Of a DNA stretch of 64,000 bases, positions 51,753 to 60,041 are shown in pieces. This DNA is from Endozoicomonas sp. G2_2 (lineage in GTDB: Bacteria; Pseudomonadota; Gammaproteobacteria; Nevskiales; Salinisphaeraceae): positions 1-64,000 of the forward strand of contig NZ_JAGHQU010000016.1 in NCBI RefSeq assembly GCF_017744135.1, read 5' to 3'. A model generated the notes under the pieces. The model ran no database searches, was not told the origin of the DNA, and saw nothing but the letters and a program-made list of their open reading frames with translations. Every line of letters starts with the position of its first letter. Position 1 is the stretch's first letter. A program made the position numbers and the translations under genes.

Positions 51753-52304
51753 CTAGTTCGTCCGCAAGAATTTCGCATTCTTGGTGTTGATCAGGCCGCC
51801 CGGAGTGCTGTTGTAGATCGTGGTGCCGCCCATCGGGTCAATGAACTGACCGCCGCCAATCGATTCATAGCGCTTGCCGGTCTTGGTGTCGATGCGATCG
51901 GGCACGCGTGCCGGCACGGATGGCGCGTTGTCGGGCGGCTGACGGCTGGCTTCGCGCCGGGCTCGTCGCTCGGCCATACGCTCCGAGACGCTTGGCATGT
52001 CGGAGTAACGGGTTTCTCGTCGGCGAATATCCGCCAAGGCCCGTTGGGCGCCGGGTTGGCGCGCGCGAGGTCGAGGCCGCGGCTGGGCACGACGCTGGTG
52101 TTGGTACCGGGCGACATCGGCCGGCTCGATCGCCCGCGTTGTATTCGGCTCAAGACGAGCCTCGGATAGTGTCTCGATCACGTTCGGACATGCCTTGTCC
52201 GAATACCGAAGTGAGCCATCGGCCTGCCGACATTTGTAGACCTGGGCCTGTGTCGCAGTGGCGAAGACGCTCAGGCCAATGATGACCAACCATCGCTGAC
52301 GCAT
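51753..52304 (-). CDS. DUF4124 domain exported protein
   Basis: 183 residues. A signal peptide (VIIGLSVFATATQAQ) precedes the DUF4124 signature VYKCRQADGSLRYSDKACP, with the conserved Cys pair. The rest is Arg/Pro-rich and ends with YESIGGGQFIDPMGGTTIYNSTPGG. It acts in the cell envelope; role unknown. It is in an operon with the genes on both sides (30- and 11-base gaps). Confidence 0.8.
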   Translation of the reverse strand: MRQRWLVIIGLSVFATATQAQVYKCRQADGSLRYSDKACPNVIETLSEARLEPNTTRAIEPADVARYQHQRRAQPRPRPRARQPGAQRALADIRRRETRYSDMPSVSERMAERRARREASRQPPDNAPSVPARVPDRIDTKTGKRYESIGGGQFIDPMGGTTIYNSTPGGLINTKNAKFLRTN

Positions 52305-52334
52305 GGCTTGCCTCCCTGTCTGTCGTATGGGCCT

Positions 52335-52808
52335 TCAGCAGACGAGACTGAAGGCGTTCAGTTCTTCGTCGAGGCGCGCTTCGAGCGTACGCAGGGCTTC
52401 ATCCCGTCCCTCCGGCGAGGGCCACGGCTTGCGCCAGCAGCCATAGCGTGCGATCGCGTCCAATCGGTTGGATACGTCCGCCGGGTGGTCGGCCAAGCGC
52501 GCGAAACGGTTGCCACGGGCGTCGAGAAGTCCGACATGCGCGACACGGCTGGTAATGATCTCCAGCCGCACACGCTGGTTCCGGCGCGAACTGAAAAGGC
52601 GTCGATCTCGGGTGGCCATGAGAAACAGCACCGAGTCGCCGGCAACAACCTGCGTGCCGCAGTTGATCGTGTGCTCCTCACTGGCGGCTATCAGCCCGGC
52701 CATATCGCACACGAAATGGCGGTTCAGGTTCGCGGTCTGGCATCGCTTGACCGCGGCGCCGAAGTCGGCGGTAAGAGCGGGTGTCGCGGTAGAAAGAATC
52801 ATCGGCAT
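52335..52808 (-). CDS. unknown protein
   Basis: 157 residues with a SVLFLMATRDRRLFSSRRNQRVRLEIITSRVAHVGLLDARGN core, probably beta-rich, and four Cys residues. No family recognised. It heads the transcript from conserved element promoter copy 11, followed by the DUF4124 gene. Confidence 0.6.
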   Translation of the reverse strand: MPMILSTATPALTADFGAAVKRCQTANLNRHFVCDMAGLIAASEEHTINCGTQVVAGDSVLFLMATRDRRLFSSRRNQRVRLEIITSRVAHVGLLDARGNRFARLADHPADVSNRLDAIARYGCWRKPWPSPEGRDEALRTLEARLDEELNAFSLVC

Positions 52809-52833
52809 ATCGGTGTCTTCGAGGTGTGGTTCT

Positions 52834-52861
52834 AGCCTCGTCTGATGGATGCGCGCCGCAA
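52834..52861 (-). promoter_or_regulatory. conserved element promoter, copy 11
   Basis: TTGCGGCGCGC with GAGGCT at the 16-base spacing, 25 bases before the 157-residue gene, the shortest leader in the set. Confidence 0.78.
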
Positions 52862-52880
52862 CCCCTTATGACTTAGCGAG

Positions 52881-53462
52881 TTAGCGTAGTTCTTCCGCCA
52901 GTATCGGCACGTCGGCCATGCAGTGAACCCGGCGTGCCGCGACCCCGCGATTCCACGGGCGATCCATCAATACCGTGCGGTCGCTGGCCCCATGGCCGGT
53001 CGCGGCCAGGTGGCCCGCGTTGTCGTCGACGAGAAAGGCAACGTCCGCTCGCTCGGCGAGGAGCGTCGCCTTGGACTCCCCCTGACCGAACAACACGATG
53101 TCGTTGGCGCCGATGCCCAGGGGCGCCAGGGTGTGTGCCGTGATCTCGCGTGCCCGTGGATGGAACTGTCGAGCGGTCCATGCCTCGATGCGATAGCCCA
53201 TTGCCCGCAGCTGCTCGACGCTGTCGCGGGCGTCCGGCTCGAGCGCAATGTGTTCGAGCACTTCATGTTCGATCAGCAGCGTCAGAAAACGCGCGAGCGG
53301 TAACTTGAAGCGCTCATGGATCACATAGTCGGTCCAATGGCGCCAGTCCACGTCGACCGCCAGCTCTCGCGAGATCATCGCGGCTATGGGATCACGCAGA
53401 TTCGCCAGCGTGTCGTCGACATCGAGCGCGATCGTGCGCTTCGCCGGGTCGACAGCGCTCAT
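52881..53462 (-). CDS. HAD-family 5'-nucleotidase-like phosphatase
   Basis: 193 residues with the HAD nucleophile motif ALDVDDTLANL, motif II-like IEAWTARQFHP and a late VAFLVDDNAGH acidic motif. The size and DVDDT start fit the 5'(3')-deoxyribonucleotidase group, which removes phosphate from nucleotides in the cytoplasm. It overlaps the membrane protein gene upstream by four bases, so the two are coupled. Confidence 0.8.
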   Translation of the reverse strand: MSAVDPAKRTIALDVDDTLANLRDPIAAMISRELAVDVDWRHWTDYVIHERFKLPLARFLTLLIEHEVLEHIALEPDARDSVEQLRAMGYRIEAWTARQFHPRAREITAHTLAPLGIGANDIVLFGQGESKATLLAERADVAFLVDDNAGHLAATGHGASDRTVLMDRPWNRGVAARRVHCMADVPILAEELR

Positions 53463-53821
53463 GAGGATGCCTTGACGTGGTCACGATAGACCGCGTTGCC
53501 GAGCACGCCGAAAACCATGGGCAGGGTCAGCACCATCAAGGACAGCATCGTGCCGCTGAGGAACAAATGATGTAGCTCGGGTGTGTCGTAGATGATGAAC
53601 AAAACCATCTGCGCGCCGACCGTCATCATCGCGAGAACGTGAAGGGTCACACCGACCACCAGCAGATTGAATGCAAAGCTCGGCAGCTTTGCGATAACGC
53701 CGCGGCCGTCGCGCCCGCGTTGGTAGGCGCCGAACATGGCACGGCTGATCGCCAAGACCACGATAAGGCCGATGGCGAGTCGCAACAGCAGCCATGTGCT
53801 GAGACCAGGGGTGACGATCAT
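53459..53821 (-). CDS. small integral membrane protein
   Basis: 120 residues from ATG 53821, chosen for its CTGGAG site; longer starts up to 53953 exist. Three to four hydrophobic segments (LLLRLAIGLIVVLAISRAMFG, NLLVVGVTLHVLAMMTVGAQ, MLSLMVLTLPMVFGVLGNA). No family recognised. Coupled by overlap to the HAD phosphatase. Confidence 0.6.
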   Translation of the reverse strand: MIVTPGLSTWLLLRLAIGLIVVLAISRAMFGAYQRGRDGRGVIAKLPSFAFNLLVVGVTLHVLAMMTVGAQMVLFIIYDTPELHHLFLSGTMLSLMVLTLPMVFGVLGNAVYRDHVKASS

Positions 53822-54098
53822 CTGAAGCTCCAGGCCGAATTGAAAGAAGGGCCAGGCCACCACAACCCGGCCCCTCCGAGGGTCTAGCGCACCCATGACG
53901 TGGGATGCGGTTGCCGTGGCCGATTCACCCCGGCGGCAACACAGGGGACTCAATGAGTACCGACCGACTCACTCCTGCGCATCTTCAACCCGCGGAGTCA
54001 CGGGCGGAGACCTTGGCGATACGCTGCCACTGCACTTTATCTCTACAGCTATAAAGCAATACAGGAGAAGCGTTTCCCTGTTTGGTCCGAATATCGGG

Positions 54099-54308
54099 TC
54101 ATGCGGATACCGGTTCCTGCTCGAGGTCACCGTTGACCAGCAGCAATTCGCTCGATTCCGGTGTGTAAGTCACGCCACAGCCCGGGCAATCGTCGTCGAC
54201 TTCGCAGTACCAGCAGTCCGTCCACGACTCGTTGCAGTCCTCGCAGTGGTAGGCGTTTTCGAGCCAGCGTTCTTCGTTGGCGTAGATGCCCGAGAAGGGG
54301 TTGCACAT
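54099..54308 (-). CDS. small zinc-ribbon protein
   Basis: 69 residues from ATG 54308 with three CxxC-type pairs in YHCEDCNESWTDCWYCEVDDDCPGCG, then an acidic tail. A zinc-binding regulator or adaptor is likely; no family recognised. Conserved element promoter copy 12 lies 33 bases upstream. Confidence 0.65.
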   Translation of the reverse strand: MCNPFSGIYANEERWLENAYHCEDCNESWTDCWYCEVDDDCPGCGVTYTPESSELLLVNGDLEQEPVSA

Positions 54309-54341
54309 GGTCTGGTCCTGCTCCGTTGTTTCGATGGAGTC

Positions 54342-54369
54342 AGGTTCGCGCCCCGGCAGTGCGCCGCAA
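54342..54369 (-). promoter_or_regulatory. conserved element promoter, copy 12
   Basis: TTGCGGCGC with GAACCT at the 16-base spacing, 33 bases before the zinc-ribbon gene. Confidence 0.78.
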
Positions 54370-54384
54370 GCCCTTTTCACGTGT

Positions 54385-54894
54385 TTACACGACGACAGTC
54401 TCGACGTGCTGGAAGTGGCGATAGTTGTCGCGGTCACGCCGCGCGTTGAGCGTGCCCTGGACGAACGCAATCTGCCCATCATCGAGCAGGTAGCAGCGGT
54501 TCAGCATGTCGTGGTACTTGCCGCGCCCACTTGATTGCACGTCGCCCACGACGCGCTTGTCGCGCAGAGCCTCCGAGAACTCCGCGTAGGTCAGACTCAC
54601 GAGGCTGTCGAGCACGCTCTTTTCGTTGCCACGTATGCGCCAGATGAGAAACCCCGCGAGGATATTGCCGGCCAGTATGGCGACACCGAAGCGGATAACT
54701 TCCGGCAGCTTTTCGCGTACGACATCCCAGTCACCCGTGCCTGTGATCGCGGAGTAGGCCAGCAGGCCGAGATACAACAGGGCCGCGAGATCGGCGAAAA
54801 AGGTCACGCCGAAGACCGGCGCAAAGACGAGTTTAAGAACGGTATTGATATAGCGCGTGCGCTTGAGTCGCCTGATCGTCTTTGTCGTCGGCAT
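54385..54894 (-). CDS. membrane protein of unknown function
   Basis: 169 residues with a basic N-terminus (TIRRLKRTRYINTVLK), two or three membrane helices (VFGVTFFADLAALLYLGLLAY; FGVAILAGNILAGFLIW) and a soluble C-terminal half. No family recognised. It lies 52 bases downstream of the 219-residue gene and may share its transcript. Confidence 0.6.
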   Translation of the reverse strand: MPTTKTIRRLKRTRYINTVLKLVFAPVFGVTFFADLAALLYLGLLAYSAITGTGDWDVVREKLPEVIRFGVAILAGNILAGFLIWRIRGNEKSVLDSLVSLTYAEFSEALRDKRVVGDVQSSGRGKYHDMLNRCYLLDDGQIAFVQGTLNARRDRDNYRHFQHVETVVV

Positions 54895-54946
54895 CGTGGT
54901 TTGTCTCTTTGTTGTTGACGCGTCGTGGTCAGGGCCCTGGGCGGGC

Positions 54947-55606
54947 TCAGATCGCGGAGTGTTCGTGGAGGAAGTCGAAAAGCGCGTCCGGATCGTGCCG
55001 GGCGTAGCGTTGAAAGAGCATCAGCTTTGCGGGCACGCAGGGCATGTCGGCCAGCGCATCCGACCAGCTCATCTTCAATGAGGACCGCTGGAAGCGTGAG
55101 AGAACGTGGGGCAGGTCACGCGGACTGAACTCCACCCCTTTGTCGGGGCTGCGGCGCAGAATGTCGTCGGGTCGGTATCCGTGGCCTGAGTGCCAGATCA
55201 GCGTTTCGCGCTCCAGGCGCAATCTGTTCGAGGACAACACCATCGGAATAAAGCAGGTTTCGATGGCGCGCTCTTCAGCCGGATGAATGAAGTAGATGCC
55301 CGCGCCAGAGGCAGTCATGCCGCGTATGTGGATACGGGCACGGGCGGTCTCGGAGATCGCCTCGGGTCGGAGCTCAGGGTCACGTTCGAGGAGCCAGGCG
55401 AGAGCCATGTCGAGTCTTTCGAAGTTCTGGGAGGCCTGCGTTCCCATGAGTACCCTGAAGGCGCGCTCACCGTTGTGGAAAGCTAGGTGCTCCACGACCG
55501 CGCCTTGGCCGGCGGCGACGCCGCTCCAGATCGGGCGTGTATGGGCAATCAGGCTTTCGTAGATAGCATGGCGCTGCACAAGCGCGTCATCGACAGGGTA
55601 GGGCAT
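54947..55606 (-). CDS. unknown protein
   Basis: 219 residues with HLAFHNGERAFRVLMGTQ, IHIRGMTASGAGIYFIHPAEERA and a C-terminal helical part. No family recognised. It begins just downstream of a strong terminator, so it needs its own promoter; no conserved element copy is visible there. Confidence 0.6.
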   Translation of the reverse strand: MPYPVDDALVQRHAIYESLIAHTRPIWSGVAAGQGAVVEHLAFHNGERAFRVLMGTQASQNFERLDMALAWLLERDPELRPEAISETARARIHIRGMTASGAGIYFIHPAEERAIETCFIPMVLSSNRLRLERETLIWHSGHGYRPDDILRRSPDKGVEFSPRDLPHVLSRFQRSSLKMSWSDALADMPCVPAKLMLFQRYARHDPDALFDFLHEHSAI

Positions 55607-55644
55607 GAGCAGTGAAGTCTGTTTCGAGCCAGCTGGTGGCAGGC

Positions 55645-55689
55645 GAAAAAAAGCGCCGTAGCCAACCAGGGTGATCGGCTTACGGCGCT
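55645..55689 (-). terminator. strong Rho-independent terminator
   Basis: Minus strand AGCGCCGTA...TACGGCGCT (9-bp outer stem, inner AGCC/GGCT continuing it) followed by a run of seven T residues. It closes the short transcript that starts at promoter copy 13. Confidence 0.92.
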
Positions 55690-55742
55690 AGAAATGAACC
55701 GGCTTTCACCGGACGAGGGTCTTGTTCCGCGTTGGTCACAGG

Positions 55743-55790
55743 CTAGCTGGTGAGCAACAGGATCAAGACGATGATCAGCACAGCGGACAT
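55743..55790 (-). CDS. 15-residue hydrophobic peptide
   Basis: ATG at 55790 with an AGGTAA-like site eight bases upstream; the product MSAVLIIVLILLLTS is one short membrane segment. It is the only ORF between promoter copy 13 (34 bases upstream) and a strong terminator about 55 bases downstream. It could be a membrane micropeptide, a toxin-like peptide or a leader within a small RNA. Confidence 0.5.
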   Translation of the reverse strand: MSAVLIIVLILLLTS

Positions 55791-55824
55791 CTGAATTACC
55801 TATCGGTTTTGAAGTGGCCTATTC

Positions 55825-55852
55825 AGACTGCCCCGCGCGTAGCGCGCCGCAA
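55825..55852 (-). promoter_or_regulatory. conserved element promoter, copy 13
   Basis: TTGCGGCGCGC with CAGTCT at the 16-base spacing, 34 bases before the 15-residue ORF and 28 bases after the stop of the methyltransferase gene upstream. Confidence 0.75.
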
Positions 55853-55880
55853 GTGGTATTTCGAACTTTTTTCGATCGCC

Positions 55881-57005
55881 TCACACGAGGTCCAAAAGCG
55901 CCTGCTGAGTCGCTCGCGGCGCGTTGTCCGCGAGGTGCGCGCGCGGTGTGGCCTCGGCCTGCCAGACAGCCAGGCTCTCCTCGGTAACCCCAGGCAGCGC
56001 GCTCTGAAGGCTCGGCGCCACGTTCGCCAGGCGCTGTGCCCGAACGTCTTCGTAGAACAGATCGCACCCCACGAACGAACGCCCTTCAGCCTTGGCGACC
56101 GCGGTAGTCGTGCCGGACCCATCGAACACGTCAACAACAAGTTCGCCCGGATGGGTATAGAGCAGGATCGCGCGGCGGGCGAGCATTGTCGGATACTGCG
56201 CCGGGTGGCCGCCGCCGGCGGCACGATCCGGGTGGTTGTGGCCGACGTTGCCGATATCGGCCCATACATCGCTGGGGTGGGCGCCTAACGGATTGCCCGA
56301 TAATGCGCCTTTGTTGGCGCCTTTGAACGCCCGTTTGCCCGGTTGCTTCTGGGGCACGCGCGCGGCATTCGCGTTGAAGTGCTTCGGCTCGCCTTTGCTG
56401 AGTACCAGCGCGACCTCATGGCGGCCAGAGAGGCGATGCTTGGGCGTCAGGCCGTGCGGCACCGTCCAGACGACGCGGTTCTGAAAGGTCAGGCCCATGG
56501 CCCGCAGATGTTCCAGCAGCACGCAGTCCAGTGGCATGAGACCGCCATCGTCCATGCGCGTCGATCCGACCTGGAGGAACAGCACGCCGCCGGGGGCCAA
56601 CGTGCGTGTCATCTCCGACAGGGTCTGGAGCATGAAGCCGAGATAGAAGTGGTGGCGCCGGCGGTCGATGGTGTCGCTGCCCCCATAGGCCTTGCCGACG
56701 TTGTAGGGAATCGAGGTCAGGTGCAGCTGTACGCAGTTGTCGGGCATCCCGTCGAGGAAGTCGAGCACGTCCGCCTTGTGCGAAGCCTGAAGCACTTCAG
56801 CCAGGAAGGCCTGCTGGCGCGCGGCGCGCTCACGGCGTCGCTCCTGGATACGCACTTCGTGTTTGCGTGCGCCCAGTCGGACCGCCGCGTTGTAGACGCG
56901 GCCCCGTGAAACACCGTGGGACGCAGCAACGTCGGCATAGGTCATCTGGGCAAGGGCTTCGACGAGTGTGTGGTCATCGACGGTGGGGAGGGCGGCGGCA
57001 GTCAT
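55881..57005 (-). CDS. beta-class DNA methyltransferase with altered catalytic motif
   Basis: 374 residues from ATG 57005. An N-terminal helix-turn-helix-like segment (TYADVAASHGVSRGRVYNAAVRLG) is followed by motif IV in HLTSIPYNVGKAYGG and late SAM motif VVDVFDGSGTTTAVAKAEGRSFVGCDL, the beta-class order. Motif IV reads SIPY where SPPY is expected, so activity is uncertain. No endonuclease is adjacent. It follows the 217-residue gene by 40 bases and is probably read from promoter copy 14. Confidence 0.85.
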   Translation of the reverse strand: MTAAALPTVDDHTLVEALAQMTYADVAASHGVSRGRVYNAAVRLGARKHEVRIQERRRERAARQQAFLAEVLQASHKADVLDFLDGMPDNCVQLHLTSIPYNVGKAYGGSDTIDRRRHHFYLGFMLQTLSEMTRTLAPGGVLFLQVGSTRMDDGGLMPLDCVLLEHLRAMGLTFQNRVVWTVPHGLTPKHRLSGRHEVALVLSKGEPKHFNANAARVPQKQPGKRAFKGANKGALSGNPLGAHPSDVWADIGNVGHNHPDRAAGGGHPAQYPTMLARRAILLYTHPGELVVDVFDGSGTTTAVAKAEGRSFVGCDLFYEDVRAQRLANVAPSLQSALPGVTEESLAVWQAEATPRAHLADNAPRATQQALLDLV

Positions 57006-57045
57006 GAATAGCTCCAAGGTGAGATAGGGCAGTTCTCGCGCCAGC

Positions 57046-57699
57046 TCAGAAGGCCAGCGGGCCGGGACCGTCCATGACGGCCGGGTCGATACGCACGCGG
57101 CGGGGAAGCACCGCGAGTATGTTCTCGCCCTGTCGGCTCGGAATGATCGAACGCTCGTCGCTCTTGGCTTGCTTGAGGATGCGTCGGGCAAACTCGCCCG
57201 AGACCGAGCTTCGCGGCAGGTCTTCACGCTCGCAGAGCTGGCGACCGGGCGCGTAGTGAAAGCTGCGCCTGCGGTACATAACGCTGGTCGAGCGGGTCGC
57301 GGCGACTGTGACGATCTCGATGGCCTGTGGCTGATCCCGGCGTTGCCGGATCACTTCGACCATCGGCAACCGGCTGGCCTGTTCATGGCAGAGGCTGAAT
57401 GTCTTCTGCACGTCCTTGCAGCTCCAGCACAACTCCCCGTAGACCTTGCCGTTACTGATCGCCGCGGGGTACTGAAAGAAGCCCTGTAGCAGATGATCGC
57501 CATGAAACGCGATCTCAGCCCAGCTCACTACCCGAACCATTCGCGGCTGGTCCTGAAGGCTGTCGTGCAGACGCAGAATGGGCGTGCCGTCCTGGGTCAG
57601 CGTGGCAATAACCACCATCCAGCGGTGCTGGTCGATCACCAGACCGGCCACCGGCAACATGGGGGCGTAGGGAAACTCGTTCGACTGGTTGTTGGGCAT
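57046..57699 (-). CDS. unknown protein
   Basis: 217 residues with LPVAGLVIDQHRWMVVIATLTQDGTPILRL at the start, CWSCKDVQKTFSLCHEQASRLPMVEVI in the middle (three Cys) and a basic C-terminus. No family recognised. It heads a two-gene transcript with the methyltransferase. Confidence 0.65.
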   Translation of the reverse strand: MPNNQSNEFPYAPMLPVAGLVIDQHRWMVVIATLTQDGTPILRLHDSLQDQPRMVRVVSWAEIAFHGDHLLQGFFQYPAAISNGKVYGELCWSCKDVQKTFSLCHEQASRLPMVEVIRQRRDQPQAIEIVTVAATRSTSVMYRRRSFHYAPGRQLCEREDLPRSSVSGEFARRILKQAKSDERSIIPSRQGENILAVLPRRVRIDPAVMDGPGPLAF

Positions 57700-57727
57700 G
57701 ACGGGCGCGGTGTGTGGTGTGACTACC

Positions 57728-57755
57728 GTTATGCACCGTGCAGTGGGCGCCGCAA
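57728..57755 (-). promoter_or_regulatory. conserved element promoter, copy 14
   Basis: TTGCGGCGC with CATAAC at the 16-base spacing, a variant closer to the sigma-70 TATAAT, 28 bases before the 217-residue gene. Confidence 0.65.
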
Positions 57756-57860
57756 GCCATTTTCAGGTCGTCTAACCCAGCCCGGACCATGAGAAAGCCC
57801 CGCAGTGCGGGGAATCGATATTCGGGTTATCGCGGTACCAGCGGCCTCACGGGCGGGGCG

Positions 57861-58217
57861 TCACTGGTATAACCACCAGAGCATTTCCCCGGTATAGAGC
57901 CGGTAGCCCTGATAGATAACAAAGCCGATCACCCAGAGGCCGGCGAGGAACTGCAGACCCTCCTTGGCCACCGATTTCCCATTGCGACGTCGTTCCTCGC
58001 GAAGACGTAGCCGGATATAGCGTTTGCGCGCTTTCTGATTGTCGCCGCCGGCATCGACCAGGGCCTGTGCCATCGTGGTCGCGTCGTATTGACGCGTCGC
58101 AATCTCGTCACTGACCGCGGTCTTGGCGCGGCGCTGGCTGACGTATCGCCAGACCGCGAACCCCACGATGAGAAGAACAGCCCATGCGATGCATTCTTCG
58201 AGGGTCTTTTGGCTCAT
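57861..58217 (-). CDS. membrane protein of unknown function
   Basis: 118 residues from ATG 58217 with two helices (AWAVLLIVGFAVWRYV and FLAGLWVIGFVIYQGYRLY) separated by a basic cytoplasmic-looking region rich in Arg/Lys. No family recognised. It lies 46 bases downstream of the CHC2 gene, so the IS insertion in that gene is expected to reduce its expression from promoter copy 15. Confidence 0.6.
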   Translation of the reverse strand: MSQKTLEECIAWAVLLIVGFAVWRYVSQRRAKTAVSDEIATRQYDATTMAQALVDAGGDNQKARKRYIRLRLREERRRNGKSVAKEGLQFLAGLWVIGFVIYQGYRLYTGEMLWWLYQ

Positions 58218-58448
58218 TTGCTGACTTGTTCCTGGTTGCCGAACGGCTCTGGTCGCGTGCCATCTACGCAGCGCGTTGGCCCTGATGACTGATGGCAAAT
58301 GCGCTGAAGTCGCCAACGGCGCGTACCGTGCGAGCGTTCCATTGCGACAGCAGCCCTTCTGCAAAATATCGGCTGGATGCCGCGGCTTCTGACCCGTAAT
58401 CCAGATCGACGATCAGGACATCCCGTCCGGCGACCGGCCACCGAAAGC

Positions 58449-59402
58449 CTAGATGTGTAACCCCACCAGGTTGTTCACGGACAAGCCGAGTCGGCTGACG
58501 GGTGGTTGATAATCGAGACTGGCATGCGGTCGATGCCAATTGTAGTGGTGCAGCCAGTGCGGCAGATGAGCCGCACGCTGATCTGAGTGTGGGTAAGACC
58601 GCGCGTACGCCCATTCGCGCAGTGCGGTCTGAATCAGTCGCTCGGCCTTGCCGTTGGTACGCGGCCGATAAGCCCGCGTGCGGCGGTGCCGAATACCCAG
58701 ACGACGGCAAGCACGGGCGAACACCCAGGACTGATAGCAGGCGCCGTTATCGGTGAGCACGCCCCGGATAGTCACACCCAGGTGGCGGTAGTACCGCACG
58801 GCCGCGATCAACGCACGCCAGGCGCTGGCGCCGCTCTCATCCGGCCTGATCGTCGCCCAGCTGATTCGGCTGTGATCATCGATGGCCACATGCACGTAGT
58901 CCCAGCCGGCGCCGCGTGAGCGGCCGGCTTGCCGATCGCCGGTCACGCGATGCCCAGGGCGCTCGAAGCGCCCCAGCTTCTTGATGTCCAGATGCAGCAG
59001 ATCACCCGGCGCGTCGTGTTCGTAGCGCCGCACCGGCGGTGCCGGGTGAAGCGCCGAGAGCCGGTTCAAGCCAGCCCGGCGCAACACACGAGCCACCGTC
59101 GATACGGGCACGCCAACCGTCTCGGCGATATCTCGATAGATCCGGCGTGCTCGGCGTAATGCGATGATCCGATCGCGCTTGGCCGAACACAGCTGATGCG
59201 GACAACGCGTCGGCCGAGAACTGCGCTCGACCAATCCCGGCCAGCCGTGCGCTTTATAACGGTGAAGCCATTTGTAGGCCGTTCGCGCGCTCACGCCAAC
59301 CGCCTGTGCAGCCTCGACCGGTCGCAAGCCATCATCGACGATGCGCTGGACCAAGTGGGCTCGACCGTGAACGGTCAGACGCGCATTCTTGTGCGTGTTC
59401 AT
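58449..59402 (-). CDS. IS481-family transposase
   Basis: 317 residues from ATG 59402 after a GGAG site. N-terminal helix-turn-helix (RIVDDGLRPVEAAQAVGVSARTAYKWL), then the DDE core: Asp in HLDIKKLGRFERPGHR and VHVAIDDHSRISW, Asp in GVLTDNGACYQS, and Glu in NGKAERLIQTALREWAY. The C-terminus is HRPHASLDYQPPVSRL. The TAG stop lies partly in the flanking target duplication, so the reading frame uses host DNA to end. Confidence 0.93.
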   Translation of the reverse strand: MNTHKNARLTVHGRAHLVQRIVDDGLRPVEAAQAVGVSARTAYKWLHRYKAHGWPGLVERSSRPTRCPHQLCSAKRDRIIALRRARRIYRDIAETVGVPVSTVARVLRRAGLNRLSALHPAPPVRRYEHDAPGDLLHLDIKKLGRFERPGHRVTGDRQAGRSRGAGWDYVHVAIDDHSRISWATIRPDESGASAWRALIAAVRYYRHLGVTIRGVLTDNGACYQSWVFARACRRLGIRHRRTRAYRPRTNGKAERLIQTALREWAYARSYPHSDQRAAHLPHWLHHYNWHRPHASLDYQPPVSRLGLSVNNLVGLHI

Positions 59403-59488
59403 CCGGGTTGCTCCTCGAACTGACGGACTTCGAACACCCATCAGCTTCGGGACTGCGGCCCAGATGAACAACCTACTGAGAGATCACA
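58454..59488 (-). mobile_element. IS481-family insertion sequence, 1035 bp
   Basis: The ends are imperfect inverted repeats: TGTGTAACC...AGGTTGTTC at the left and TGTGATCTC...AGGTTGTTC at the right end, read inward. A 6-bp target duplication CCTAGA flanks it (58448-58453 and 59489-59494). It carries a single transposase gene and looks intact. Confidence 0.9.
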
Positions 59489-60000
59489 CCTAGATGCGGC
59501 AAGCCGGGCGGCAGTACCAGCGCATGGATGCCGTCAGCGCGCAGTTCCTTGGCCAGTTCCCATGCGCCTTCGCCGGTGATGATCTGGATTGCTCCCGTCG
59601 CGGGTATCGAGCGCGAGTAGGGCGGGCACTGGGTCGGCGCACGGCCATTCACGCGATCGCGAACGATTGCGCGCCACTGCTCGTCCGCCTGCTGGCGGCG
59701 TTGGCGGGCGGCGAGCTGCGCCTTGGTCGGCTTGTGCCAGAGCCCTTGCGAACGCAGCGCCTGAATGATCTCTGCCTGATCGCAGCCGGCATGGCAGTAC
59801 ACAAGCGGGCCCGTGTCGCCTTCGGCGATCGAGAAACTCGGCGAGCTGTCGTCATGGCCGGGTACCGGGCAGCAACATGCCCAGCGGCCCGGCCGAATAC
59901 GCTTTGCGTCGAGCGCTTGGGCGATCTCGGCGGCGGTGATGCGTTCGTTGTGTGAAGCGGTGCGGCACATGGCGAAAGGTGCTGTTGATCTGTCAGATTC

Positions 60001-60028
60001 AGATTGGCCCGCGCGCCACGCGCCGCAA
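60001..60028 (-). promoter_or_regulatory. conserved element promoter, copy 15
   Basis: TTGCGGCGCG with CAATCT at the 16-base spacing, 30 bases before the CHC2 gene. Confidence 0.72.
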
Positions 60029-60041
60029 CCCCTGCACGTGG

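Larger units (their letters stand above)
58264..59970 (-). pseudogene. CHC2 zinc-finger (primase-type) gene interrupted by an IS481 element
   Basis: The 5' part (59489-59970) encodes a CHC2-type DNA-binding zinc finger: CCCPVPGHDDSSPSFSIAEG then VYCHAGCDQAEIIQAL. After GLPHL the frame runs into the IS. The 3' part (58264-58453) resumes as GFRWPVAGRDVLIVDLDYG and ends QGQRAA. Removing the IS and one CCTAGA copy restores one frame of about 226 residues with no loss. The intact protein would be a primase-related, perhaps Toprim-like, factor. Promoter copy 15 lies 30 bases upstream. Confidence 0.85.
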
